Shown: in pieces, positions 7,935 through 17,400 of the stretch | Position numbering within the stretch: position 1 is the first letter of the stretch | Layout of the letters: each line of letters starts with the position of its first letter | DNA from: an uncultured Clostridia bacterium | GTDB lineage: Bacteria; Bacillota; Clostridia; Christensenellales; Aristaeellaceae | Reading direction: 5' to 3' | Assembly (NCBI GenBank): GCA_934621505.1 | Contig: CAKTUU010000024.1 | Location: 1 to 36,265 of the forward strand | DNA length: 36,265 nucleotides | Translations under genes and position numbers: made by a program | Notes under the pieces: model-generated | Seen by the model: the letters and a program-made list of their open reading frames with translations, nothing else | What the model was told of the DNA's origin: nothing | Database searches by the model: none

Positions 7935-9352
7935 GTTTGCCGCCTTTCTTCGTAAGCCTGGGTATCGTCATAAAGGGCGCGGTAGTTTGTAAGCATCTGT
8001 TCGTTGCGGTAATAGGCCTCCACCCGTTTTCGGCCAATTTCGCCCATTTCCAGCCGCCGGGCCCGGGACGAACACATGCGCTCCATCGCGTCCGTCAGCC
8101 CCTCCCGGTACATGGGCGGCACACAGTAGCCCGCCGCGCCGAAGGTATCCCCAGGCGCGCCGTTCAACAATTCGCGGCAGCAGCCCACCTCCGTGGTTAC
8201 GCAGGGACGGCGCGCCGCAAGGGATTCCAGCACCGACAGCGGCTGCCCCTCAGAAACGCTGGTCAGGATGGTAAAGTCCAGCTTTTCCATATATTGCGCC
8301 ACATCCACACGCCCGGTAAAAAACAGGTTTTGCATGCCCAGCTGCCGCACCAGCGCGTAGCATTCCTCCGCGTATTCCTCATCGTCCACGCCGCCCATAA
8401 TGTGCAGCCGCACATTGGGCACCCGGGCGGACAATTCAAAGAACGCGTAAATCATGGTTTTGATGTCCTTGATGGGAGCCATGCGCACCGCCGCGCCAAT
8501 ATCCACAAAGCCGTCGTCCTGCTTGAGGGGAATCCGGCAAAAGCGCTCGTAATGAATCCCGTTGGCGATGATCAGGCATTTTTGCGGGTCGCAGCCCATC
8601 TCAATCTGTGCGCGGCGGGCAATGGTATGCAGGCAGGTAACCCGAAAGGCTCTGCGGTAAATTTCCTCGGACAGCATGTAAAAGAAGCGGATCCAGCGCT
8701 GCTTAAACGCGGGAACGGCCCAGGCGGCCCGAATGATTTCCTCCTCCCTTTCCCGGGTATAAATGCCATGCTCGGTCAGCAGCACCGGCTTATGGTACAG
8801 GCTTGCGCCCAGGCAGGCCAGCAGGCCGCCATAGCCGGTGGAAATGGCGTGATACGCGTCCGCCCTGGGCGCGGGGCCGCTGATCAGGTACAGCAGCGGC
8901 AGCAGCATGGAACGCATGGTATGGAAGGCGTCCGCGTAAGCGACGTATGGGTACTCCTTTACGCAGATGTCCGTAAAGGTATCCAGGCAGACCTGGCTTT
9001 GCAGGAAGGCAAGAGGGTGGACGGCTTTCTTTTGGAAAATCTGAAACAGCTGGTCCCAGTCCGGATGGTTCAGCATCACCAGCTGCCGCAGCGTCTCCGC
9101 TTCCCTTTTGTTAAAATGGTATTCCGCCTTTTCTCCATGCAACTTCAGCGCCTCGTCCAAAAAGACCTCGTGAACCTCCGTCACATTTCCGGGAAGCTGA
9201 TACACAAACTTTCCCCGGTCCTCTCCCTTCGCGCCAATGACCCACAGCACAAATTCATGCTCCGGCATCTCCTCAATGTAGCTGTGCATCCAGGTCGATA
9301 CGCCGCCGTATACATAGGGATAGCAGCCCTCCAGCACCAGACAAATCCTCAT
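7910..9352 (-). CDS. pelF: PelF, GT4 glycosyltransferase for Pel polysaccharide
   Basis: Predicted 480 aa, soluble, two Rossmann domains of the GT-B fold. PelF hallmarks are RICLVLEGCYPYVYGGVSTW (2-21) and LLTEHGIYTRERE (191-203). The nucleotide-sugar-binding half has the expected EGQPLSVLE motif (E368 and E376, the EX7E retaining motif) followed by ARRPCVTTEVG. In Pseudomonas, PelF uses UDP-linked amino sugars to extend the chain. The ATG at 9352 lies nine bases after the deacetylase stop codon, with TGAGGA upstream, and the 3' end overlaps pelG. This is the most diagnostic gene of the operon. Confidence 0.95.
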   Translation of the reverse strand: MRICLVLEGCYPYVYGGVSTWMHSYIEEMPEHEFVLWVIGAKGEDRGKFVYQLPGNVTEVHEVFLDEALKLHGEKAEYHFNKREAETLRQLVMLNHPDWDQLFQIFQKKAVHPLAFLQSQVCLDTFTDICVKEYPYVAYADAFHTMRSMLLPLLYLISGPAPRADAYHAISTGYGGLLACLGASLYHKPVLLTEHGIYTREREEEIIRAAWAVPAFKQRWIRFFYMLSEEIYRRAFRVTCLHTIARRAQIEMGCDPQKCLIIANGIHYERFCRIPLKQDDGFVDIGAAVRMAPIKDIKTMIYAFFELSARVPNVRLHIMGGVDDEEYAEECYALVRQLGMQNLFFTGRVDVAQYMEKLDFTILTSVSEGQPLSVLESLAARRPCVTTEVGCCRELLNGAPGDTFGAAGYCVPPMYREGLTDAMERMCSSRARRLEMGEIGRKRVEAYYRNEQMLTNYRALYDDTQAYEERRQTWRALDLN

Positions 9353-9361
9353 ATGCTTTCC

Positions 9362-11194
9362 TCATTTACGCTCAATGGTCACCGTGTCGCCGGTCGCCTG
9401 AATCAGGTACAGGCTGCCGGTCAAATGGCTGATGGAGCCGCCCTTTACGCTGCCCGGCGTGCCGTTGTTGGCCCGAAAGAACAGCCACGCTTCGTCCGTA
9501 AAGTTGCCCAGCCGCAGCGTCCATTCATCATCGCCGGTTTCCAGGGCGACCGTTACCGGAGAAAAGCGTTGAATGGCGGCGGCCAGCTCGCTGCCGGTAA
9601 GCATGAGCAGATCCGGCGCGGAGGCGGTCAGCCACTGGATATAATCCGTCAGATTCCGCTTATAGGCTTCCCACCCCAATTCCGCGCCCCGGTCCACATC
9701 CAGCAGGTCGTCCGGGTGCATAAAATGGGTGCTGACAAAGTGCATATTCAGTTCGGCAAAGGCGGCAAGGCGCATGTAATCGTCCAGCACGCCGCCGGAA
9801 ATCACGCGGGGCTGTTCCACAATGCCATCGTCAGCCACCTCAAATTCCTGCTCATAGGCCAGCCCGGTATAGTCGTAAAAATAGGTGCTGGCAATGGTAC
9901 GAATCTGCGGAAATTTTTCGCTCAGCAATCTGCGTCCCTCGGCGGAAAGAATATTGCTGGGCGGCACATAAACCCGCCCGTCTGCGTTGGGCAGCACCTC
10001 CTGCTGAAAACGAATCAGCTCGCTTACCGCGTTTTCCATAGCGGATTCCGTGGGCCAGCTGCGGTAGCCGTAATGGTCGCCATAGTCCGTATTGGGCAGG
10101 CACAGCGGCTGGTGGTTGTAGCCATGGTAGCCGATTTCGCCGCCCAGTCTAAGCAGCAAACCGCCGTAATACCGAAACTGGGCCAGGTCGGTTTGGCGCG
10201 CCGTCCGGTTCACTTCATCCTCGTAATTTTCAATCATCACCCCGGTAAAGCGAATTCGATAGGTTTCGCTCAGCCTGGCCACATCCGGCCACCATACTCT
10301 GGAATAAAAATCGGCAACGCTCATCTGGTAATCCCTGCGCACATATTCGCCGTCGCCTCCCGGAACCGGGGACGGAAAATCATCCAGGTAAAACGCCGCC
10401 CCGTTGATGACCGGATAGGCGCATGCGTCCCCCAGCAGGCTGTAGGACGCGGCGTAAAAACCGCGCATGATTTTATCGTAAATGCCGATGTTGTCCACGA
10501 CAATGCGCCCCGCGCCGTAATCGTTGCTCCAGATCAGCGGCGTGCCCTTATCGCCCGACGAGGCGTATACCCGAGCCCGCTCATTCAGCGTCAGGCTCAG
10601 GGAGGAATCAAAGGGATCGCTCAGGTTATAGCGGCCCGCCCCAAGCATAAATCCATCCGCGGGCACAATGCTCTCCGTCACTTCATAATCCCAGCCCGCT
10701 TCCTGAATGCCCAGCCGTTGGGCGATAACGTCAAAATACGCCGTGCGTTCCGGGGTCATGGGCATCAGCAGCCCGCCGCCCTGCCTGACCCAGTTCATCA
10801 GTTCGACGATGCTTTCCTCCAGCGGGTCGATATTGGGCATCAGCAGAATTACCGTGCTGAACCGGTCAAAGGCGGGCAAATCCTGTGTCTGCGCCACGTC
10901 TACCGTTTGGTGGGCCACCTTCATATCCAGCAGAATGCGGTCCCACTGAATGGCAAAATCCGAAACGCCGCTTTGCCGGCTGTCCATCAGCAGCATACAG
11001 GAAACCGGCTCGTCCATCAGCGCCAGCCGCGCGGTTTTTACCTGTGTTTTGTCCTGATAGGGAATGGTAAAAGCCGTGGAGGAGTAGCGGATGCCGCTTC
11101 GCTCGGCAAACAGCAGCGCCGCCATGGCCACAAATACCGCCAATATGAAGAACAATCCGCCAAAACGGGCCTGTTTTTTTCTAGGGTGTGTCAA
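9362..11194 (-). CDS. pelA: PelA-type polysaccharide deacetylase (Gram-positive form, DUF2194-like)
   Basis: Predicted 610 aa. A transmembrane anchor lies near residues 11-30. A Rossmann-like region (about 55-250) precedes a carbohydrate-esterase-4-like domain with FYLDDFPSP (268-276), GYHGYNHQ (355-362; H357 and H361 as metal ligands), VYVPPSN (408-414) and STHFMHPDD (488-496). The last ~70 residues form a beta-rich tail. In Pel systems the deacetylase partly removes acetyl groups outside the membrane; the Gram-positive version lacks the PelA hydrolase domain, as here. I place the start at the TTG at 11194, which forms a TTGA overlap with the pelE stop and has GGAAAGGA upstream. A TTG at 11212 is possible but has no ribosome site. 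Confidence 0.82.
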   Translation of the reverse strand: MTHPRKKQARFGGLFFILAVFVAMAALLFAERSGIRYSSTAFTIPYQDKTQVKTARLALMDEPVSCMLLMDSRQSGVSDFAIQWDRILLDMKVAHQTVDVAQTQDLPAFDRFSTVILLMPNIDPLEESIVELMNWVRQGGGLLMPMTPERTAYFDVIAQRLGIQEAGWDYEVTESIVPADGFMLGAGRYNLSDPFDSSLSLTLNERARVYASSGDKGTPLIWSNDYGAGRIVVDNIGIYDKIMRGFYAASYSLLGDACAYPVINGAAFYLDDFPSPVPGGDGEYVRRDYQMSVADFYSRVWWPDVARLSETYRIRFTGVMIENYEDEVNRTARQTDLAQFRYYGGLLLRLGGEIGYHGYNHQPLCLPNTDYGDHYGYRSWPTESAMENAVSELIRFQQEVLPNADGRVYVPPSNILSAEGRRLLSEKFPQIRTIASTYFYDYTGLAYEQEFEVADDGIVEQPRVISGGVLDDYMRLAAFAELNMHFVSTHFMHPDDLLDVDRGAELGWEAYKRNLTDYIQWLTASAPDLLMLTGSELAAAIQRFSPVTVALETGDDEWTLRLGNFTDEAWLFFRANNGTPGSVKGGSISHLTGSLYLIQATGDTVTIERK

Positions 11195-12087
11195 TTGTCC
11201 TTTCCTTTCCAAAACGCGAGCGTTTCACTGGCGGCGGCGCTGATATAGATCTGGGCGCGCTCCATCTCGTCCAGCGTCTGACGAATACCGGCGCCGTCCT
11301 TTCTTTGGGCATAGTACCGAATCAGCAGAAGCCACGGAGCCTCCTGCTGCGGGGCGGCGCGCATCAGCCGGTCGATCGTCTGCCGGGCCTCATCCAGGCT
11401 GCCCGCGTCCAGCAAAGCCTGCGCCAGCCTTTGCATTTCGCCCGGCTTGGGCGGATGGCTCATCTGCTTTTTCAGCAGTTCGATATACTGGTTCCTGCGA
11501 ATCGCGGCCGCCTGGCCCTGGGCCAGGCCCTGATCCAAATACGCGCTCAAATGGTTGGCGTATTCCCGAATCACCCGTTTGTTATTGGGCATGGAGGCAT
11601 ACCGCTGGGCAAGCCCCACCAGCTTGTCGTCCTCTTCCTTGGCTACCTGCGCCATGGCGGTGGCGGCATAGTGAACCACCTCCGCGTCCTCATCCATCCG
11701 CGCCTTTTTCAATAGCGGCAGATAGGCGGCGGGTTCCTCATTCAGCATGGTCATCACCAGCCTGCGCCGGTCGGACGGGTCGTTTATCAGCAGCGCTTCC
11801 TCCAGCGGAATGACCTGCGGCACATCCTCCCGGCCCTCCACAATCATGCGCTTGTAAATTTCCTCGTTCATGCGCAGCTTTTCCAGCGTAGAGGTCTTGC
11901 GCCTACGCCGGTTCATGCTGCCCAGATGAATCATCATGACGCAAGCCGGGCCAAAAAGCGGCACCATTACCATAAACGGCGTCAGATAGCCCTTTACCCT
12001 TAAAACGCCCAGCCGAATCAGCAGCCACAGGACGAAGCAAACCAGCAAATGCGCCAGCAGCGCCCATTTCACAAGCGTTTTCATCAT
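11191..12087 (-). CDS. pelE: PelE, membrane-anchored TPR protein
   Basis: Predicted 298 aa. Two N-terminal membrane helices (about 5-27 and 33-55) are followed by a basic turn NRRRRKTS and a long all-helical region with repeat-like spacing. Its final part has TPR character (QRLAQALLDAGSLDEARQTI). This two-helix plus helical-repeat arrangement, and the position between pelD and the deacetylase, match PelE, which binds PelD in the synthase complex. The start at 12087 gives an ATGA overlap with pelD and has AAAGGAAG upstream; a second ATG follows at 12084. Sequence conservation of PelE is generally low, so the call rests largely on architecture and synteny. Confidence 0.85.
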   Translation of the reverse strand: MMKTLVKWALLAHLLVCFVLWLLIRLGVLRVKGYLTPFMVMVPLFGPACVMMIHLGSMNRRRRKTSTLEKLRMNEEIYKRMIVEGREDVPQVIPLEEALLINDPSDRRRLVMTMLNEEPAAYLPLLKKARMDEDAEVVHYAATAMAQVAKEEDDKLVGLAQRYASMPNNKRVIREYANHLSAYLDQGLAQGQAAAIRRNQYIELLKKQMSHPPKPGEMQRLAQALLDAGSLDEARQTIDRLMRAAPQQEAPWLLLIRYYAQRKDGAGIRQTLDEMERAQIYISAAASETLAFWKGKDN

Positions 12088-14195
12088 GCGCCCGCTTCCT
12101 TTGGCAGACACGCCAGCGCCAGTTCCTCCTGGGGCGTAACAACCTGCATGGAATAGCCGGATTCCCCCAGCCGTTCCAAAATCAGGGGAATATTTTCTTC
12201 CTGGGCCTGGTTCAGCAGCAGATAGCACGCACCGTCCGGGCCGAAGCCCGCCGCATCATTGGCCCGTATGCGCCGGGCAATGCGTTCGTGTATCTGCCGC
12301 GCGCTGTCGTCCCGGGTAACCAGACGCAGCAGCACATGGGAGGCGATTTTCTTTTCCTGCATGTCCCAGGCCACCCGCAGGCGCTCGCAAAAAGCGTCCG
12401 GCTTCAGCAGGCAGGTATCCGCCGCATACCGCTCGCCCCTGGCCATACGCTGGTATTCATAGGCGCGCAAAAGCGCCGTTTCCAACAAGCCGCACAAAAT
12501 GCGAAACAGGTTTTGAACATACAGGTTCATCTGCTCCGCCTCGGCGTCGGCCACCATAATCAGCACAAGCAGCCTGCCCTCCTGCCGCACCCCGGCGGCG
12601 TACATGGGCAGTGCCGGGTTTAATTGCCGGTTTACCCAGATGCCCTGCCGCTCGATGGCGATAGCTACCTCCTGATAGTCCTTCATAGACAGGGACCGGG
12701 GCGCTTTAGCGGCAACGGCGGCGCTGGATACCTCCAGCCGGGCGTAGGCCTGGTTACCGTCGATGGAATAGATGGAAACCGTGCGGTTCTCCAGCACATT
12801 TTCAAGCACCTGCACAGTTTTGCCAAACAGCACGCCGGGCTGCAGGCTTTCCAGTTCCCGGGTGATGGAATAAATTTTGCCAAAGCTGTCCTTCCTGCCC
12901 AGCAGCTGACGGCGGTACATCCGCTTGTCCGCCAATGTATCCTGATAAATGCCGCGGATGAACGTGACCCGCTGCCGCAGCAGTTGATTTTCTTCCTGAA
13001 TAAAGCGAATGTTTTCGTTGTTGCGCAGCTTGATATACCCGCAGGCAGCCCCCGTGATAAAATAGGCGATAAAGGCCAGCCAGTTTGCCGGCTCATAAAA
13101 CAAGGATACCCAGGATACCCCTTCCGCCCCATAGGAAACCATCAGCGCGGCCGTTGCCAGGGCGGCCGCAATCATGCCGGGAGTCATGCCGTGAACCGTG
13201 GCGATAATGACCACAAACAGCAGCCGAAAATCCACCGTGCGAAACTGGATCATTCCATGGTCCAGGGCGGTCAGCGCCTCGGCCAGAGCAAACAGCAGGA
13301 CTGTTTCCAGGCCGATCACCCATTTGCTGTCGCTGACCAGCTTTTGAACCAGACGCTTGGGCCATTTGGCCTTGGGACTGCGGGCGGCCTTCCAGTTTTC
13401 ATATATTTGGGGCAGATCCTGCAAAAGATCATACCGGGGAAACCAGAAAAAGCGGTCGCGCAGCTGCCGGTCGCCGGCCGGCAGGGATTGCAGCCGGTCG
13501 CAGCCATAAGAAACGTCCAGTTGGGGCCGTAAGTCCTTCAGCCGCTCCGCCAGGTCCTGCATGGTATGGGCAAAAACATCCGGGATCTGCCATTCCTCGT
13601 AATCCGGCGTCCAGTGGTCGTACAGGCGGTAAAGCAAAACCGCCAGGTCCTCGTCGCAAAGAGATTCCATGGCCTGGTTGGGCTGCTCGTCCAGATGGAG
13701 AACACCCTCCTGCACCTGCTCAAACAGGTTGGCCAAATAGCGCGGCGCCGGAGAAAGCGTATACAGGTATGGCGATTTGACCACTTTGATTTCGATAGCG
13801 CCAGCCTGGGCATACTGACGGCACAGCTCCAGGGCGCTGCCGGCGATGATGGTTTTGCCGGTGGTCTGCTCGTAAAAGGCCTCCGGGCCAGCCACATAAA
13901 GCATTTGCACATTTTGCTGATAGCAGCATTGCAGGACGCGGCGCAGGCCTTCCATCTCGTAGGTTTGGGGATTATGCGGCTCCAGATAGGCGGAAAAATA
14001 AACCACCTTATCAAACACATAGGTGTGCGCCACCTCATGCAGAAGCGTCTTGTCATCCAGCGCTACCGTCTGTACGGCAGGATCCGGAGCGCCATAATCC
14101 GGCAATTGCGCCACCAGCACATGGTCTCCTGGAAACGCCGTTTCAATAAACCGCTGCGTCAGAAACGCAATATTCCCCGTCAGCAAAACTTCCAT
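12084..14195 (-). CDS. pelD: PelD-like c-di-GMP receptor with N-terminal Rossmann domain
   Basis: Predicted 703 aa. Residues 1 to about 240 look like a short-chain-dehydrogenase-type Rossmann domain whose glycine motif is degenerate (LLTGNIAFLTQRF). Residues about 292-388 hold three to four membrane helices. A coiled coil follows (about 390-425), then a GAF domain (about 430-575) and a degenerate GGDEF domain (about 590-703). In the last, the inhibitory-site motif RAND (644-647) is kept at the normal five-residue spacing before the catalytic position, which reads PDGAC (653-657) instead of GGDEF. In Pseudomonas PelD, c-di-GMP binding at this RxxD activates Pel synthesis. The N-terminal fusion is known from Gram-positive Pel clusters. 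It is the first gene of the operon, and its ribosome site is weak (AAAGAAAG, distant). Confidence 0.9.
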   Translation of the reverse strand: MEVLLTGNIAFLTQRFIETAFPGDHVLVAQLPDYGAPDPAVQTVALDDKTLLHEVAHTYVFDKVVYFSAYLEPHNPQTYEMEGLRRVLQCCYQQNVQMLYVAGPEAFYEQTTGKTIIAGSALELCRQYAQAGAIEIKVVKSPYLYTLSPAPRYLANLFEQVQEGVLHLDEQPNQAMESLCDEDLAVLLYRLYDHWTPDYEEWQIPDVFAHTMQDLAERLKDLRPQLDVSYGCDRLQSLPAGDRQLRDRFFWFPRYDLLQDLPQIYENWKAARSPKAKWPKRLVQKLVSDSKWVIGLETVLLFALAEALTALDHGMIQFRTVDFRLLFVVIIATVHGMTPGMIAAALATAALMVSYGAEGVSWVSLFYEPANWLAFIAYFITGAACGYIKLRNNENIRFIQEENQLLRQRVTFIRGIYQDTLADKRMYRRQLLGRKDSFGKIYSITRELESLQPGVLFGKTVQVLENVLENRTVSIYSIDGNQAYARLEVSSAAVAAKAPRSLSMKDYQEVAIAIERQGIWVNRQLNPALPMYAAGVRQEGRLLVLIMVADAEAEQMNLYVQNLFRILCGLLETALLRAYEYQRMARGERYAADTCLLKPDAFCERLRVAWDMQEKKIASHVLLRLVTRDDSARQIHERIARRIRANDAAGFGPDGACYLLLNQAQEENIPLILERLGESGYSMQVVTPQEELALACLPKEAGA

Positions 14196-14258
14196 AGTCT
14201 TGGTTCATACTTTCTTTGGGCGGCCTTAAACCGCCACATATCATTACTATCCACACCC

Positions 14259-14287
14259 ATTTTAGCATAGAACGCTTCTCTCCACAA
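14259..14287 (-). promoter_or_regulatory. Sigma-A-type promoter of the pel operon
   Basis: On the minus strand, TTGTGG (14287-14282), a 17-bp spacer and TAAAAT (14264-14259) lie 63 bp before the pelD start. The leader carries a small stem (GGCGG/CCGCC, 14219-14235) near the weak ribosome site. No c-di-GMP riboswitch fold was recognised. Confidence 0.65.
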
Positions 14288-14444
14288 GATTTTTTTGGCT
14301 CTGGTTTCTAGCTTTTTCCATCCCTGCGGGCTAAAAACGGGGTATGGATGAGCAAGGATTTGGTCTTTTCTTTCCCCCGCAAAACAGGTATGCTTATGGC
14401 AACGCCAAAGGCACTAAATTGAATGATCAGGAGGTTTTTCCCCT

Positions 14445-17400
14445 ATGCGCAGTGCAAAAATCGCCGTTGAGACGATTACCATTCCCACTTATCCGGAAGG
14501 CGTTTTGGAAGATATGCCCATGTTTGTGGAAAACCGCGTGCATCAGCGGTCCACGGGCCGCGTATATCCCAGCAAGGTTTCCGTCAGGGTTCAGCGGGAC
14601 CAGCGGCTGGACAGGCAGTATACCGCCGTTCATCTGGAAAACGACTATCTGGACGTCGTCATCCTGCCGGATATCGGCGGCCGTATCTTTGCCGCCCAGG
14701 ACAAAACCACCGGGTATGACTTTTTCTACCGCCAGCATGTAATCAAGCCCGCCCTGATCGGCGCGCTGGGTTCCTGGATTTCCGGCGGGGTGGAGTTTAA
14801 CTGGCCCTACCATCACCGGGCTTCCGGCTTTATGCCCTGTGACTTCACCACCGAGGAATGCGCGGACGGCAGCGTAATCTGCTGGCTGAGCGAGCATGAG
14901 CCTGTGGACCGCATGAAGGGCATGGTGGGCATTGTGCTGCGCCCGGACTGCGCCTACCTGGAAACCCGGGTCAAGCTGACCAACCGCACCCCGGAGCAGC
15001 ACTCCTTCCTCTGGTGGGAAAACGCCGCCGTGCCGGTGAACGAGCAGTACCAGATTTTCTTCCCTCATGATGTGACCTATGTCAACTTCCACTATCTGGA
15101 TTCCCGCATCTCCTACCCCATCGCCGGCGACAACGTGTTCAACGGCATCGATATGACCGAGCCCCGGGACATTTCCATGCACAAAAACACCCGGGACGCC
15201 ACCTCCTACTTTGCCTGCGCGTCCCGCTATGATTTCTTCGGCGGCTACGATCATGGCAGGCATTGCGGCGTGGTGCATATTGCGAATCATCATCTGTCCC
15301 CCGGCAAAAAAATGTTTACCTGGGGCTACAACCAGCTGTCCAAGTCCTGGGAGCGGGCTTTGACCGATACCGACGGCCAGTATGCCGAATTGATGGCGGG
15401 CTCCTACACCGACAACCAGCCCAATTTTTCCTGGCTGGAGCCCTATGAAACCAAGGAATTTTCCCAGTACTGGTACCCCATCAGCCAAATTGGCACGCCG
15501 GATTATGCGGACCTGAACTGCGCCATGAAGCTGGCGCAGGATGAACTGCACATTCAGGCCACCGGCTCGCTGGGTCAGTGCCGGGTTGTCGCCAGCGTGG
15601 CGGGACAGGCCTTCCTGGACGTTCAGGCGGATTTGCAGCCCTGCAGGCCGGTCAGCCTTGGCTGGAACCGTCCCCAGGGGCTGGTGGAGGTTTGCGTCTA
15701 CAACGCCCAGGGCGGACTGGTGGCCCGGTATCAGGAGCAGCGAGAGGATCAGCTGAAAATGCCCCCGGTCAAGGACTCCATGCCGCTGGCTGCGGAGGTT
15801 GCCAGCGCCGACCAGCTGTACCGCGCGGGCGTGCATGTGGACCAGTACCGCGACCCCGCCGTTATGCCGGACGCTTACTGGCTGGAGGCCCTGAAGCGCG
15901 ACCCCAATCACGCGCCCTCTCTGCTGGGTATGGCCCGCTACAGCTATCATATGCTGAATCTGGAAGCGGCCAAAAAGTACGCCGAAAAAGCCATTCATGT
16001 ACTGACCCAGTTTAACGAACGGCTGGAAAACACCGAGGCTTATTATCTGTACGCCCTGATTCTGGAGGCGCTGGGCCAGGATGGCCAGGCCTACGACTAT
16101 TACTACAAGGCCGCCTGGTGCGGGTCCTATGTGGCCCGTTCCGCAACCCGGCTGGCCTGTCTGGACCTGAAGCGGGGCGACAGTGCCGCCGCCCTCAAGC
16201 ACGCCGCCTGGGCCTTACAGCATGATACGCTGAACCCGCTGGCTCCCGTGGTGCTGATGCTGGCCCAGCCGGAGCACGCGGACGCGGTGGCTCATGTGGC
16301 GCTGGCCAACGACCCGTTAAACCTGCTGGTCTGCTGGCTGTCCGGCAGGAAGGATTTCTTTGCCAGCCTGCGTTCCGAGGCCAGCCAGTCTGTTTTGGAC
16401 ATGGTATTTGATCTGGCGGGCATGGGCCAGTATGCGCTATGCGTGCGCCTGTTGGAAGAACTGCTTGCCGCCCGTCCGGATCAGGCCCACGCCATGGTCT
16501 ACGGCGCTCTGGCCTGCTACCGTCACCTGCTGGGTCAGGCTTTCGATTTGCAGCCGCTGGAAACCGCTCCGCTGGGCCATACCTATCCCTTCCGCAGGGA
16601 GGAGGCGCAGGTGCTGCGTTTTGCCATGTCCCAGGGCAGCCAGCGCGCCGTTCTCCTGCTGGGCTGTCTTTTGTACGACAAGCGGCACTATGCAGAGGGC
16701 GGCAAGCTGTTTGAGCAGTACACGCAGGCGGTTCCCGGCGACTATCTGGGCTGGCGCTGCCTGGCCATTGCCTGCTTCAGTCATCTGGGCCGTCAGGACG
16801 AGGCGCTGGCGCTGATGAAAAAGGCGGTAGACATGCAGGACAGCCAGCAGCTATTATTTGAAACGGTTTCCCTGATGGACAAGCTGAATGTGGATCCCGC
16901 TGAAAAGATCGCCTTCCTGACCAGCCATCCCATGGAGATGGACAACCTGTTTACCGAGCTGGCCAAGGCTTACAACCAGTCCGGCCAGCACCAGAAGGCG
17001 CTGGATACCCTGCTGGATCACCGTTTCATTCCCTGTGAGGGCGGCGAGCATGCCATTGCGGACCAGTACATCTTTGCCCACTATGCTCTGGGCATGGCCG
17101 AAATGGCGAAGGGCGACTATACCGCCGCGCTGGCGCAGTTTGAGGCATCCTTTGTCATTCCTGATTCCACCGGCGCGGGCATCTGGAACCGCTGCAAGAA
17201 TGTTCCCTGCCAGTTCCGCAAGGCGGAGTGTTTGGAAAAGCTGGGGCGCAAGGCGGAAGCGGACGAGATTTTCCGCTACATCAACGGCATTCAGGTGGAT
17301 TTCTTCTCCAACATGCACCTGCGGGAACTGCCCTATTATCAGGCGCTCAGCAGCCGTCATCTGGGTTTGGATTGCCATGCCCAAAACCTGATGACCCACT

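Noticed and set aside
7937..11248. 1103-codon plus-strand reading frame opposite the pel genes
   Set aside because: It is antisense to pelG, pelF and the deacetylase, rich in H, Q and R with no recognisable motifs; an effect of GC-rich codon use.
12084..12400. Active diguanylate cyclase
   Set aside because: The catalytic motif is PDGAC instead of GGDEF, so only ligand binding is expected.
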